From Aquilaria yunnanensis (taxonomy: Eukaryota; Streptophyta; Magnoliopsida; Malvales; Thymelaeaceae): a DNA stretch of 64,000 bases. The number at the start of each line of letters is the position of its first letter. The first letter of the stretch is position 1. The DNA lies in the NCBI GenBank assembly GCA_039654915.1, contig CM077600.1, positions 34,605,992 through 34,669,991 on the forward strand, given 5' to 3'. A model generated the notes under the pieces. That model searched no databases and was not told the DNA's origin. It saw only the letters and a program-made list of their open reading frames with translations. Both the position numbers and the translations under genes were made by a program. Shown here one piece after another: positions 32,131-43,015 of this stretch.

Positions 32131-34416
32131 CTATAGCTCTCCGCTTGATCCCGAAGACAGTGCTTCCTTCACTGGTGGGCTCCGGCAAGCAAGAGCCGCA
32201 GGTGGAGGATCAACAGATAATGTGCCTTCCAACACTTTGACCACCTCTCCCATTGAAGGTCTCATCCGTTCATCTGCTTGAAGACACCAGAACGCGATTC
32301 TCAGCACCCGCTCCAGCTCGTGTTCATCCACCTCATCCTCAATGCTTCCGTCTAATATCACTCCTGGATGACCCTCACTCCACTCTCTATAAGCCCAGTC
32401 ACATGCCTCCTCAATCTCTAGACTACCGGTAACCAATGTCAACACTATCCTGCCAAAATCTTTCACATCTTTCTCTGCTGCTGCTAACTTGAAGGTTGCT
32501 TCTGGTTCAAGCATCCCCAGCCCGTATTCACTCACCTTGGCATAAAAGTTTTCGTCAAGAACTACATTTTCACATGTTAAATTTCCGTGGCTCATAAACT
32601 CTCTGCACTCAACGTGCAAATATGATATAGCCTTCCCCACGCTCAGGCATGTGTTAATTCGCTTTTGCCATGTCAGCCTCTTTCTTACAATTGGATCTTC
32701 TATATACTTATCCAGGGATCCATTTGCAGCATATTCGTAGACCAAATACTTGTGGCCCAACTCACAGCAGTAGCCCTCGAGCTTGGTAAGGCATTTGTGA
32801 TGAATGTTTCCCATCTTCAATGCAGCCCCTCGAAATTTTCGTGCATCAGTGGTTGCTTCCAACTCTTTGACCACAACTGCTTGGTTATCTGACAATTTTC
32901 CTTTATACATCTTTGGTCCAATCTGGTGGTTGAAATTCCCTGTAATTTCTTTGATCTCACTGAATGATAACATTAGCAAACACTTGGGACCTATGCCATC
33001 TTTAACTAAAACAGCCAAGCTTCTGTAAGATGACCTCCTTTTGTATATGCAAAATCCAAGTCCAAACTGAATCACAGTTAAGATGACAGCTGTGGCAACA
33101 GCCACTCCAATCAAGCAGGGAACACCAAGCCTCTGAGACTCACCATGCATAGAGTTCACTCGAAAGCTGGGATCAGCAGCTAATGGGTTCAGGCACTGCC
33201 GAACAAATGATACTGAACTAAGAGATGGAAGAGAATAACCAGTTATGTATGGGGTTTTCTTCAGATGGCATTCTGCAGTTCCGTCATTTTTAAATGTTGC
33301 AGCTGTACAACTTGGGTCCTCCAGGCACATGCTTCTACACTGATGTAAACTCGTTTTGACAACAGAATCATTCGCTGGGTAAAATTCATACAGGAACATG
33401 TCCGGATATTCAACCATAACAGATCCAGATTTGCAGTCATGCCCAGAGGAGACCAAACATTTGGAGTTAGAGTTAGCTGCAGAAATAAACCGGCATTCAC
33501 AAACAGCAGAACCAGATGCATTTAAGGCACAAGTTCCTTTCTGGTCACAGGTTGCAAAGACAGTGCACTGATTCTCAACAGCCTGCCAAACAGATCTCCA
33601 TGACTCCGACAACTCGTTCCACGAGTATACTCTCAGGTTGCCATCCACATCTAGCCTAAGAAACCTGAAAGCCACAGCATCATTATGATCTTCAGTGAAC
33701 ATGGACCAAGCAGTTTTCATGTTCTGGTCCACAAGTTGCAGAGCCCCATTAGACGTGAGTGTTGCAGTTAGGTTGGAATACGAAAGCGTTTTACTAGTCC
33801 AAAATACAACACTGCCGCCCCATCTTAGCTGCAGCTCACCAGAAATATTCATGAAGAGGCTATAATGACTGGCAACATAGTTTTGGCTCGCAGCTCTTAG
33901 TGTTTTCAAAGCAGATAGCTTTTGGCCGGGTAAAAGTGTATCAGATGGAGTGTCAAAGCTTTGCCAAACTATATCTCTCTTATGATTGAGCAAAACAAGA
34001 TTGCCATTCTCGTGAAGATGTGCTGAAACAACAGATAAATGGCCGGTTTCACTTGACCATATGACTTCTCCCTTGGTGGAATCAAGCAATATCAACTCCC
34101 CAGTTTGTGCAAGCTGGAAATAAGAGTTGTTGCTTACTCTAGCATCAGCTCCAGCAACCCAAACCACAGTTTGCTTGCCAATAGGAATTCCTTTGGCATT
34201 AAACCGAATTCCAACGCTAAATAGGCTTGATTGATCAGGAGGTGTGTAGAATCCAAGAGCAAAATTGCCATTATCAGACAACCAGACGCTTTTGTCTCCA
34301 ACAGAAAGTTTTGAACCCAACGGAATCTCTGAAGCTGAAACTGTTAAAAGCAGAAACCACATAGAGAGGCCTAGCAACAGGATTGAATGAACCCATAACC
34401 CCTTCCACTCCAGCAT
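32131..34416 (-). CDS. SD31: G-type lectin S-receptor-like (pseudo)kinase, SD3-1 type
   Basis: Plasma-membrane receptor-like kinase of the S-domain family. A single coding exon gives 761 residues from the ATG at 34416. This ATG is preferred because a strong acceptor (TTTCTCAG) ends one base before it; an in-frame Met at 34440 lies in the presumed 5' UTR intron. Domains: signal peptide (1-29), B-lectin (about 33-165, FALGFYTPP, NGNLVLL, WQSFDTPSDTLLPGQ), S-locus region, EGF-like cysteines (about 285-320), PAN-like (about 328-407, CRSMCLEDPSCTAATF), transmembrane segment 432-455, and kinase-like 484-735. The ATP-lysine (K517, VVVKEL) is kept. The Gly loop reads IGPKMYKG, the HRD triad is replaced by SHGN (609-612) and DFG by EYG (630-632). 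It is therefore probably catalytically inactive. The C-tail is Ser/Gly-rich. I recognise the overall SD3-1 (At2g41890-like) architecture. Confidence 0.92.
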   Translation of the reverse strand: MLEWKGLWVHSILLLGLSMWFLLLTVSASEIPLGSKLSVGDKSVWLSDNGNFALGFYTPPDQSSLFSVGIRFNAKGIPIGKQTVVWVAGADARVSNNSYFQLAQTGELILLDSTKGEVIWSSETGHLSVVSAHLHENGNLVLLNHKRDIVWQSFDTPSDTLLPGQKLSALKTLRAASQNYVASHYSLFMNISGELQLRWGGSVVFWTSKTLSYSNLTATLTSNGALQLVDQNMKTAWSMFTEDHNDAVAFRFLRLDVDGNLRVYSWNELSESWRSVWQAVENQCTVFATCDQKGTCALNASGSAVCECRFISAANSNSKCLVSSGHDCKSGSVMVEYPDMFLYEFYPANDSVVKTSLHQCRSMCLEDPSCTAATFKNDGTAECHLKKTPYITGYSLPSLSSVSFVRQCLNPLAADPSFRVNSMHGESQRLGVPCLIGVAVATAVILTVIQFGLGFCIYKRRSSYRSLAVLVKDGIGPKCLLMLSFSEIKEITGNFNHQIGPKMYKGKLSDNQAVVVKELEATTDARKFRGAALKMGNIHHKCLTKLEGYCCELGHKYLVYEYAANGSLDKYIEDPIVRKRLTWQKRINTCLSVGKAISYLHVECREFMSHGNLTCENVVLDENFYAKVSEYGLGMLEPEATFKLAAAEKDVKDFGRIVLTLVTGSLEIEEACDWAYREWSEGHPGVILDGSIEDEVDEHELERVLRIAFWCLQADERMRPSMGEVVKVLEGTLSVDPPPAALACRSPPVKEALSSGSSGEL

Positions 34417-35100
34417 TCTGAGAAATGCATAAAAATGCAAGAAAACAATAACTTATAACAGTCCTCTTTAGGCACAATAAAGTCAACCCAGTTTCACTTG
34501 AATTAAGCTAGAAAAAGAGAAGAGAGGGGGGGGGGGGGGGGAGATCAGCAAGTGATGAAAATCTCTAGATCAAGCACAATGTGGGTCATAACAAGGGACA
34601 GAAATCTTCCCTCTTCAGTAAATTATAAATGTAGGTAGATGGGAATCAAAGAAATCGAACCACATTTAGGCGACATATAGGACCGCAGGTAATTAATCAG
34701 TTACAACAGCATAAAAATCAATAGAATCCAGTAATACATTCAAGAAGGAAAGAGGTAGCAAGCTTGGTACCTGGAAAAATGTTGAAGACCACAGGAACAG
34801 GAGTAAGCATCAAAGAACAGATATCCAAGATAACTATGGGCCCATGTTAGAATAAGTGCGCCAGCAGCAAGCATTGACCTCTCGCTGGAGCAACTTAGAA
34901 TTTGTATCAGCAGAATTAAACACACAGTAGGGCATTGATTTAAAAGTAATACTGGTACCAAACTTTTAGCATGAAAGGGACCCAGACAAGTCCCTCTCAG
35001 AGCTTGAAAGGTGTAGATACTTGAAGCTTTTTTGGGTTTCAACTTTCAACTTGGAAGATAAAGAAATAAAGGCTGCTATTTGAAGAAAAAAACAAAACCC
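34417..35100 (-). promoter_or_regulatory. 5' leader of the SD3-1-like gene with probable intron
   Basis: On the minus strand a donor-like TTTTTCCAG followed by GTACCAAG at about 34770 and the acceptor TTTCTCAG at 34418 would define a leader intron of roughly 350 bp. It contains a run of 16 G on the + strand (34526-34541). A frame of 100 codons upstream (35042-34740) is probably non-coding leader or an upstream ORF. Confidence 0.45.
34526..34541. repeat. (G)16 homopolymer
   Basis: An uninterrupted run of 16 G inside the presumed leader intron. On the transcript strand it is a C-run. Confidence 0.85.
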
Positions 35101-35667
35101 CACTGCGGAAGAAAAGCTTGCAATGTCACTGGTAAGTGGTAAGCACTCCCAAACTCAAAGCTCAAGCTGAGCGGCTTTACAAATGACGCAAGAAAAGGCC
35201 AAAATCGGAACTTTAAGCTCACTCGGCTCTCTTTTTTGCCCAAAGGGAAATGCTTTTCTCGGGAAATTTTCCTCACAAAACCGACGCTGGGAAAAAAAGA
35301 GAGGGCAAGGGCAAAAAAGGAGAGCGTGCGCAAGTGTGAAAAGCTGACCAACATGGGAACAGCGGCAGGAAACTTTTGCCTTATTCTAACACTTGAATAT
35401 TCAGCTCGAGCCTCTGTGACCGTGGAGAGGCCAACTAGCCACCTATTGTTTTTGCTGCCGTTTGGCCCTTTTCTTATCTTCGGTCTTCAAGAATGTCGGA
35501 TTCTGTTTCATGACGTTTCACACCTTTGCATTTCCGCATATTTACGCTCCACCCGGATGATTAATTTGATTCAACTTCCCAAGTCCCAACTGTAAAGATG
35601 GTGACAAAATAATTGTGAAGCGCAAGTCAACTACTCGGATGATTTCAATTGGACAATAGACAGTTTA
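35101..35667. other. Upstream region of the SD3-1-like gene
   Basis: Moderately GC-rich, with purine tracts near 35290-35320 (+ strand). Frames on both strands lack recognisable domains. Probably promoter sequence. Confidence 0.35.
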
Positions 35668-35899
35668 CACTCCCTCCGTTTTAAAATTTTTTCTTCATTT
35701 ATTTTTAGTAATTAATTTAAAATTTTTTATTTTTAATATCTTCATATATAAATAAAAAAAATTTATATATAAATGATAAATTAAGATATATAGTTTTTAA
35801 ATATTATTTTTAACTTTTTTTAATAAACAATAATATAAATAAATTCAAGTCAAAATACAACAAAAGTCAAATGAAACAAAAATTTTAAGACGGAAGGAG
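35668..35899. mobile_element. Short Stowaway MITE, 232 bp
   Basis: The left end CACTCCCTCCGTTTTAAAA and the inverted right end ACTCCTTCCGTCTTAAAA lie between TA dinucleotides (35666-35667 and 35900-35901). The interior is AT-rich. Size and ends are typical of Stowaway. Confidence 0.85.
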
Positions 35900-36380
35900 T
35901 ATTAGAATAATCTGTAATTAATTACTAATCCATTTAAAATTAATATTAAAGGACATATATATATATAATGTCTGCTGGATTGAAGGGGGAAGGAAAACTA
36001 GAAAATTTATAGATATTGGAATAATTGCTCTAGTTTTTGTTTTCCTTTTTTTTTTTTACTTCAAATATTAAAATAATAAAGATTGTAAAAGTAATCTTAA
36101 TATATAATAACACTACACTTGACTTCACCCATTCTACCCAATCTCAATCTTTGATTCTGAAAATTATAAACTTTTTATACAAAACCTCTATCAATCATGA
36201 GAAATGATAGATAGGAAGGGGTGAGTTAATAAATATGCCATTGGCTATATATTCAGATTTTCATGAGAAAGTGAATTCAATATTTGAAATAATTGAAGCA
36301 TTTGCAATAATTGAAGCAATTTCTTGAAACTTGGAAGGTGGTAGGCATGTGAATTTCTAGCTTGCTAGGCATGGTGCCCA

Positions 36381-36571
36381 TATAAAAAGGGCAAAAGCCA
36401 TTCCCAGCCCGGCTGTCTGTCTACTGAAGTTCAGCATCCGCATCATTATTAGATTATTGGGTAAAAAAAAACCGAGATCATAATAATCCTCAAAGCACGC
36501 ATTGTGTCAGGCAAAATATTGTGTTTTCTTCACCATTTCATCCGATCGTTCCTCCTGGGCCGATCTTATTG
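36381..36571 (+). promoter_or_regulatory. Orphan TATA box plus possible non-coding first exon
   Basis: TATAAAAAGG at 36381 is followed about 30 bp later by a pyrimidine/CA-rich stretch suitable for initiation. About 190 bp downstream is a donor-like GGTAAGAT at 36571. No coding frame follows. This could be the start of a non-coding RNA gene or a cut-off promoter. Confidence 0.3.
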
Positions 36572-36889
36572 GTAAGATATCACCCAGCATTTAGATGCGT
36601 AAAAAAATTCATAAAAAATTTACTTTCAATAAATTATCATACCTAAATAATAAGTATTGATTTTTAAATAAAATTTTATTATGAAAAATAAAAATAATAA
36701 TTTTAAATTCAATTAAAACGAATTGCACCAAATTTTCTTCATCAAAACACACGAGCTGCGCCTGCATGAAATTGAAAATATGGGACCTTTTGCTAGAAGA
36801 AAAAAAAATCAAAACCAATAGGACCAACCTACTCGATGACAAGATATTCACGAGGGTTTTCAGAACAGAACAACTGTATCATTATTCTA

Positions 36890-36914
36890 TTATATATATA
36901 TATATATATATATA
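36890..36914. repeat. (TA)n microsatellite
   Basis: About twelve TA units. Confidence 0.9.
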
Positions 36915-37273
36915 ATAACACTGTTTTCAGAAAAATTGTAAATATGTTTGTATTAACACCTCACAAAGAATTACTAAAATTAGTTTTGTTCTTAGTGGGA
37001 AAAAGAAAAAGAAAAAAGAAAAACTCATATTGTAACCTTGGAATACATCTGGATCAAAGATTTCGTGGGCTTGGGGAAAAAGTTTGCCCAAATACTCTCA
37101 AGAAGGTCAGCCCAATCATCTACGAATATATTGCGAAAATGTTATAAAATTTATTGATGGGCTGACATTTTATCCCTTCCTATTCCAGTGTTCTACCTTC
37201 AGCGTATTTCGACAGGTACCTTAAAATTAAGGGCTAAAGTCTTCACAACAAGCTCAAAGCCATTTACCGCGCC

Positions 37274-37287
37274 GGGGGGGGGGGGGG
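37274..37287. repeat. (G)14 homopolymer
   Basis: An uninterrupted run of about 14 G after CGCGCC. Confidence 0.8.
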
Positions 37288-37681
37288 ATGCAGGTTGAGG
37301 GTGTGCTCCTCTTTGGCACATGTGCTTTCATCAACATTATCAAACACAGGTTTCTACTGAGAGTTGTTTTAATTTTTTTATTATTATAAAATTGTAAAAA
37401 GTTGTATAATTATAATATTCTACCAAAAAGCTTTTAAGAAATGTGAAAAAAATATAACCATTCAAATTATCCTAGGAAGTTTATATTGTAAACATACAAT
37501 ACAAGAAAAATATAACTTGTACTTTAATATCATAAAGAAAGTGTCATGTTGTAAACATACAATATAAGAAAAATAAGTTTTACAATAACATTTCAATCTT
37601 CTAATGAACCAAACTGAATATTACACCCAATGGTAGTGTTAATATTATTGTCTTCAATGTTTTCATAACCTCATATTCTTC

Positions 37682-38612
37682 GGTTAAATTGCACACATTA
37701 ACCCCAATTTTTTAATTTTGTTCTCATTCTAACCCCAACTTTGAATTTGTTTGTAGTGTCTCCCTAACGTGCTTAAGACGTTTCACTTTGGACTTTTTTT
37801 TATGCAATTCATTATCTCAAACGGAAAATGTGACATATTCATAGGGTTATATGAGAAAATACTTGTTTTAACCTCTGTAAAAATTTCCTTTGCAAGAAAA
37901 AAAAACATTCAAATTTTCAAATCTAACAAAAATATCCTCTTACCTTTCCCCCCTCTTTGGCGGCCCCACTCCTACGTCCTTCTTCTCTCATATTCATCCT
38001 CTTACAATGGAATTAGGTGGAGGGTGATGAATTGGACAAATCAAAAGTGGACAAATCAGGCAACTTTGGACGAATCAGAGGCGAAGGAGTCACAAATCAG
38101 CCTTGATGTGGACATCCATGGTCGAATAGAAATAGCAGCGTTGATCTCATGAAACTCAGGCTTTGATTCCCATTCGGGTCATCCTTATCGTGATGGTTGA
38201 AACAACAGTTGAAATGATTTCGATTATGATGTCCTCATTGCAAAATTCAAGCTTTAATTTTAATTCCGATTCAGGTCTCTCCTCATCATGACGGTTGAAA
38301 CAATGCTGATGTCAGCGCCGATCCCTTTGTGGCTGCTCAGCGTGTCTGCTAGTGGTCGAAGGAAAAAAAGGCAAATGAAGAGGGGGTTTGCTAAATAGGG
38401 GATGGAAAGGTTGGTTGGAGTTAAAACAAGTATTTTTCCTTACAATCCTATGATGATGTAGCATTTTTTTATTCAAGACAATGGATTTTATAAAAAAAAA
38501 ATCCAAAATGAAATGTTTTAACTATTTTAGGAAAACGTTACAAACAAATTCAAGGTTAAGGTTAGAATAGGAACATAATTAAAATGCTGGGGTTAACTCA
38601 TGCAATTTGCCC
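37682..38612. mobile_element. MULE-type MITE, about 0.93 kb
   Basis: Ends GGTTAAATTGCACACATTAA and, inverted, GGGCAAATTGCATGAGTTAA pair, and the inverted repeats continue for about 115 bp (blocks TAACCCC, TTGAATTTGTTTGTA, TTTCACTTTGGA/TTTCATTTTGGA). Flanking decamers CATATTCTTC (37672-37681) and TATATTTTTC (38613-38622) match at 8 of 10, consistent with an aged 9-10 bp duplication. The core has no known protein. Confidence 0.72.
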
Positions 38613-38622
38613 TATATTTTTC

Positions 38623-39472
38623 TCTTGTCATTCTATCATTTATAGAACAATATCGTTTATGTCAATAGTTGCAAAATTATTAGAATTTTTTTCCATTTAT
38701 ATCCGCACTTACTTTATTTGGACAATAACATTACTAAACTTAGGGAAGGAAATTAGTCAACTGAGAAAAGAGCTCTAGAAAAAAAATAAATTTATATATT
38801 TTTTATTTACTATTGTTGTTTAGTCTAATCTCAGCAAATTTGGTCAACAATATAGAAATGTAAAACCTTAACATTCCTAAATTTCTAAAACTAAAGTCAA
38901 GACTCTATCAATTTCTACTTATATGTAAGATTTTACAAGACTCGACATATTTTTCGCTTTTTGAATTGTAAAAATATAAATCTCAATGACTTAAATCTAG
39001 ACTTTAATAACCACTGTTTGCATAAACACATGCATAATATAAATCTAGGCCTATAACAAACCCTCTAAATATTTTATTTCCTCTGTCTAATAAAGGATGA
39101 AATGTTTCTCTGAATATAAAGACTATGTAATTTTAGAACTAAAAGCAACATTTCCCCTAAGAAGTTTGGGATCAAACATCCGATTTATACACCCGATCAT
39201 GATTATGATTGGGCAGGCTGAAGTTTGGGATCAAATATCCTATTTACATTTCAAAATTGTCTAATTATGAAAGACACACATCGTGGATCTCACAAATTTT
39301 CCGGTTGGCCTACCAAAACCTCCGAGCTTTTGAAAAACCCAGTAAGTGAAGTAACCAGGCCGTAGGCTTTTTTTAGAGTATTTATTAGTTGTATTGCTAT
39401 TTTTCGGAGTCATTCTTAACATATGCCATGCTTTTTAAGGAAAATGTTGTCCTCTTTTTGATGAGCAAGTCT
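38623..39472. other. AT-rich spacer
   Basis: Nothing gene-like. The word GAAGTTTGGGATCAAA occurs twice (39163 and 39222) as a short direct repeat. Confidence 0.35.
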
Positions 39473-40030
39473 TATGTGCCTGTTTGGCAACAGCATCAGA
39501 GTTTAGCGTTAGAGATTAGAGTTAGAGGTTAGCGTTAGCTGTTAGTATTAGAGTTAGCTGTTAGCATGAAAAATTTTTAGTGTTTGGTAAATTAGCTTTA
39601 AGTAAAAGCTGTTATGTGACAAATTTAGTAAAAGCCCCAATTTAACTTGCTTCAAAAAATCTCCTTTTGTGTGGCTTTGCCTCCTGGTTAAGTAATGTCT
39701 ATAACATGGCTTTGATGTCTATCACATTGCCAGAATTATGTACTTTGAATTGACATTTTTTCTTGCAATATTATGATCATGTTTCTTTTTTATCATTTAA
39801 TCTCTCATAAATGTTTAATACCTGAAAAGTTAACCAATATTGGGAAAAAAAAATCTATACCTTAAACTTTCAGCATAAAAAGGTTCAGAAGTCATTTCAC
39901 CATTATAAATGTGAAGCAGCTTCAAAGGCACTCAACTTCATACCATAATGAAATACATAATGACAAGACAAAAAATGAGCTCCAACTCCTGAAAATGAAA
40001 ACTTTATTCCACAAAAAAAAAAAAAAAGAT

Positions 40031-41601
40031 CTACAGATGCCAACTAGATCTCAGTAAACTTTCGGTTATTTTTTCCTTGAGCTTTTTCATCTCTGACTCA
40101 TTGGTGTTTCTTCCATCGTTTTCAGAACTCTCATCATCATCATCATCTGTATCTTCTTCTAAATCATCATCTTCATGTTCAAACTTGTAAAAATCAGAAT
40201 TTTTGCTCCCAGCATGCCTTCGTATATAATTATGCAAAGTCATGGCTGCGATTACTATCAAAACCTGCTTGGGAAAATGATAATTTGTCATAATTCGTAA
40301 CATAGCCCATTTATTTTTCAGCACTCCAAAAGCTCTTTCAATCACACTTCGTAAAGATGAATGAGCTTTGTTGAATATCTCTTCTTTTTTGGATACCGGT
40401 TTTCCTTGACAAAAATCAGATAAGTGATACCTCTCCCCTCTATAAGGTCCTAAGTAACCTGGAATTTGAAGGTACCCCGCATCCACTAAATAATATTTAC
40501 CTGCGCAAGTTTGATTAATTAACAAGAAATGTTATTTATGCTAATAAAGAAGAGAATTGAATATTTACGTAGCAGGTGGAGAGTGAGGAAAATTCCATTG
40601 ATCTTGACGTAAAGCCTTATAAAACACATTTGCATCATGAGCTGATCCTTCCCAGCCAGCAAGAAAAAAAACAAAACACATTGAAATCGTATACTGCTAT
40701 CACATTTTGTGTTGGCATACCTTTCCGTCCAATATACGGTATTTGATCTGCAACCGGGATACAAGCTGGGATATGTGTGCCATCAATAGCACCTATACAA
40801 TCCTATAACATTCAAAAGCATAAAAGAAGACATACATACTTGTGAGAAATGGTTATTTATTATATGAGTGAAACTAAATGATTTTGTTTACACTGTGGAA
40901 ACTAAACAAGTTTATTTACCTTAAAATGAGGCATATATCTATGATCCCTTCTAATTTGTTCTGGTATATCTTTGAATTCACGGTCACAAGGCTGAATCAC
41001 ATCAGAAGACATGCCAATGACACTTTCTAATACTATATTGAAGTACCTACTAATTGTTTCTCCTGATCTTTGAAAACGCTATTGAATTTCTCGATTTGAA
41101 TCTCCATGTCCTAATATATATAAAAACAATGCAAGTGCCTCTGTAATGGACATGTTAAATGAACCATGCAATCCATACTTATTCTCCAAAGTATAAAGTA
41201 AACTTAGGAATATATCTTTTGACATCCTAAATGCCCTATAAAACCGTCCATCATGACCATTCAATAGCTCTCTTACCCATAGCTCACCTGTGAAAAACAC
41301 CATATTATTAAGTTTAAAAATCAGTCAGGTGTAAAGAATAAAATTTAGCATTTATAGCTACAGTGCCTTTGTTTCTTACAGGTTCGAGAACTATGAATTG
41401 CATACCTGTTTGTAAAGAAGTCATGCATGGTTTCTTGAGAATATACTTTCGATAATAGTCGTCAATATGCTGCAAGGCCAAACTTGTCAAGTGAGTCCAC
41501 TTCATGTATTCTACCATTATGGCATGCAACTCTTTTTCATCACTGTCCATTTCATCTGAATCAGAATTTGGATCAAATGTGAAAATTTTCTGTAAGTTCA
41601 A
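40031..41601 (-). pseudogene. Harbinger transposase (DDE_Tnp_4 nuclease), pseudogene
   Basis: Minus-strand exons (approximate): 41601-41405 (ELHAIMVEYMKW..), 41292-40920, 40805-40570 and 40504-40031. The core has DGTHIPACIPV (first D), VDAGYLQIPGYLGPYRG (second D) and SVIERAFGVLKNKW (E), so all three catalytic acids survive. An acidic tail (EDDDLEEDTDDDDDE) follows. Two lesions are seen. A stop at about 41080 follows DSNREIQ where the family has Glu or Gln. A one-base shift occurs in a T-run near 40670, between YDFNV and the conserved LAGWEGSAHDANVF. Splice sites GTATGC..TTCACAG and GTAAAT..GCGCAG frame two introns. Confidence 0.82.
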
Positions 41602-41848
41602 AGCATCAATTGTTACCCATTGATAAAATCAGCAATTTAAATATCCTATATTTTATAGTAAATATGTTCACTAACAAATCAAAAAGTTTCAGCCATCAAA
41701 TATAATGAAATTCTGTAAAAAGTATATATAGCTAACCGGGTATGTTTGAAAACATAAAATTAGTAACTATAAACCTAAATTACTCCTCAAAAGAAAACTA
41801 AATTAGCATAATAGGGTCTACAAAGTGAAATATAAACCTAGCAACAAC

Positions 41849-43015
41849 CTAAGAATTAAAATTGAATTGGTTATTTCCTAATAGACTACTAAAAGTACGT
41901 ACTTCATTTGCTTCTGCCTCGCTTTCTTCAGCTTTCAAGTACCATAGCCTTGTAGAGTAGCTTTTGAGTGCCATAAACATCTCATGCTTCTCTTTGTTTA
42001 ATAAAAGCTTAGTTGCAAATCGATAAAGTGGGCTACATGGTGGTACATCATCCTCCATGGAGATCAAAACCTCAACTGCATCAAAAATTGTAGGAGGTAG
42101 CTTGTTGATTCTTGCCATGATGGCATTCTTGTGATTTTCAATATATTCCTTAATGTCATCTATTTTTGCTGACAACATTGAAACTCCTCCTTTTGGTTTG
42201 GTACACAATTGCTTTTTTTTTTTTTTTTGTGTAGAAGGTAACTTGTTATTTCTTTTCCTCACTGGATTCTCATATACATCTGAATCATAATTAATCTCTT
42301 GAACATCCTCATTTTCAATGGACATATTCACATTTGGGATGCTCGAATCAACAGGAAGTTCTTCAAAACCAGTAGGAGCATTGCTTGTATCTGCTAAGCA
42401 AGACTTTTGGGTCGATGAAGCCTGGAAAAATCTTTGGGGGGACGCCCACCTGATGGAGCCCACATATCATCACCCTTAGCAACTGCACCAAAAAATAGTG
42501 CATCTAACTTCTCTACTATCTCAGGATCTATGCCTTTTGTTCAAAACTTGGCAATTTCTGGATTAGCCTACATACAACAATTAAAAAAAATCAGAAGATA
42601 TGTATCATATGTAATGGTACTTTTATATTTTTTAAAATAAATCTAAGATAATTTTTTTTCTCAAACAAACCTTTATATTCTTGTCCCATCAGTCATCAGA
42701 AGCATCGACTGCGCCTATACGTGAGTTCCATCCTAACCTTGTGGCAAGTCTCTTAAGTGTCATCCAATTCTTCCAAACCTTTTTTAGTTGATCCCATTTA
42801 TGTTTCATTTGGGGACCACTATAACACAACCCTGTCTTATTTTTGAACTTACTTGCTATGATCTTCCATGAAAATTTTTTTAGGCCACCACCTTGCCTAT
42901 TACCATCATCAAGTTCTTTCTTGCATATGTCACAAAATATAATGACATTTGCAGGTTCCCACTGTGCTCTTCCGCCAACATGTTTGTTACTGGTCTGAGA
43001 GTTATGATTCTCCAT
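41849..43015 (-). pseudogene. Harbinger ORF1 (Myb/SANT-like DNA-binding protein), pseudogene
   Basis: The N-terminal exon (43015-42675) encodes a Myb/SANT-like domain: WEPANVIIFCDICKKEL.., GGLKKFSWKIIASKF, MKHKWDQLKKVWKNW, LGWNSRIGAVDASDD. It is interrupted by a stop at about 42690 where the family has an acidic residue before W. The second exon (about 42568-41849) continues with DPEIVEKLDALFFGAVAKGD and SGGRPP. It has a stop near 42542 and a likely frameshift near 42435, then a Lys-rich (TQKKKKKQLC) and C-terminal helical region. ORF1 proteins partner the nuclease for DNA binding in this superfamily. Confidence 0.75.

Larger units (their letters stand above)
35902..37671. other. AT-rich intergenic region with an isolated promoter-like patch
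   Basis: No coding gene is seen. A TATATAAAA-type box at 36379-36388 (CCCATATAAAAAGGGC) is followed by GC-richer transcribed-looking sequence and a TTGGTAAGAT donor-like site at 36571. A (TA)n lies at 36890-36914 and a G-run at 37274-37287. Confidence 0.35.

Noticed and set aside
34274..34486. 70-codon frame overlapping the start of the receptor gene
   Set aside because: Out of frame with the lectin receptor and spans the presumed intron acceptor.
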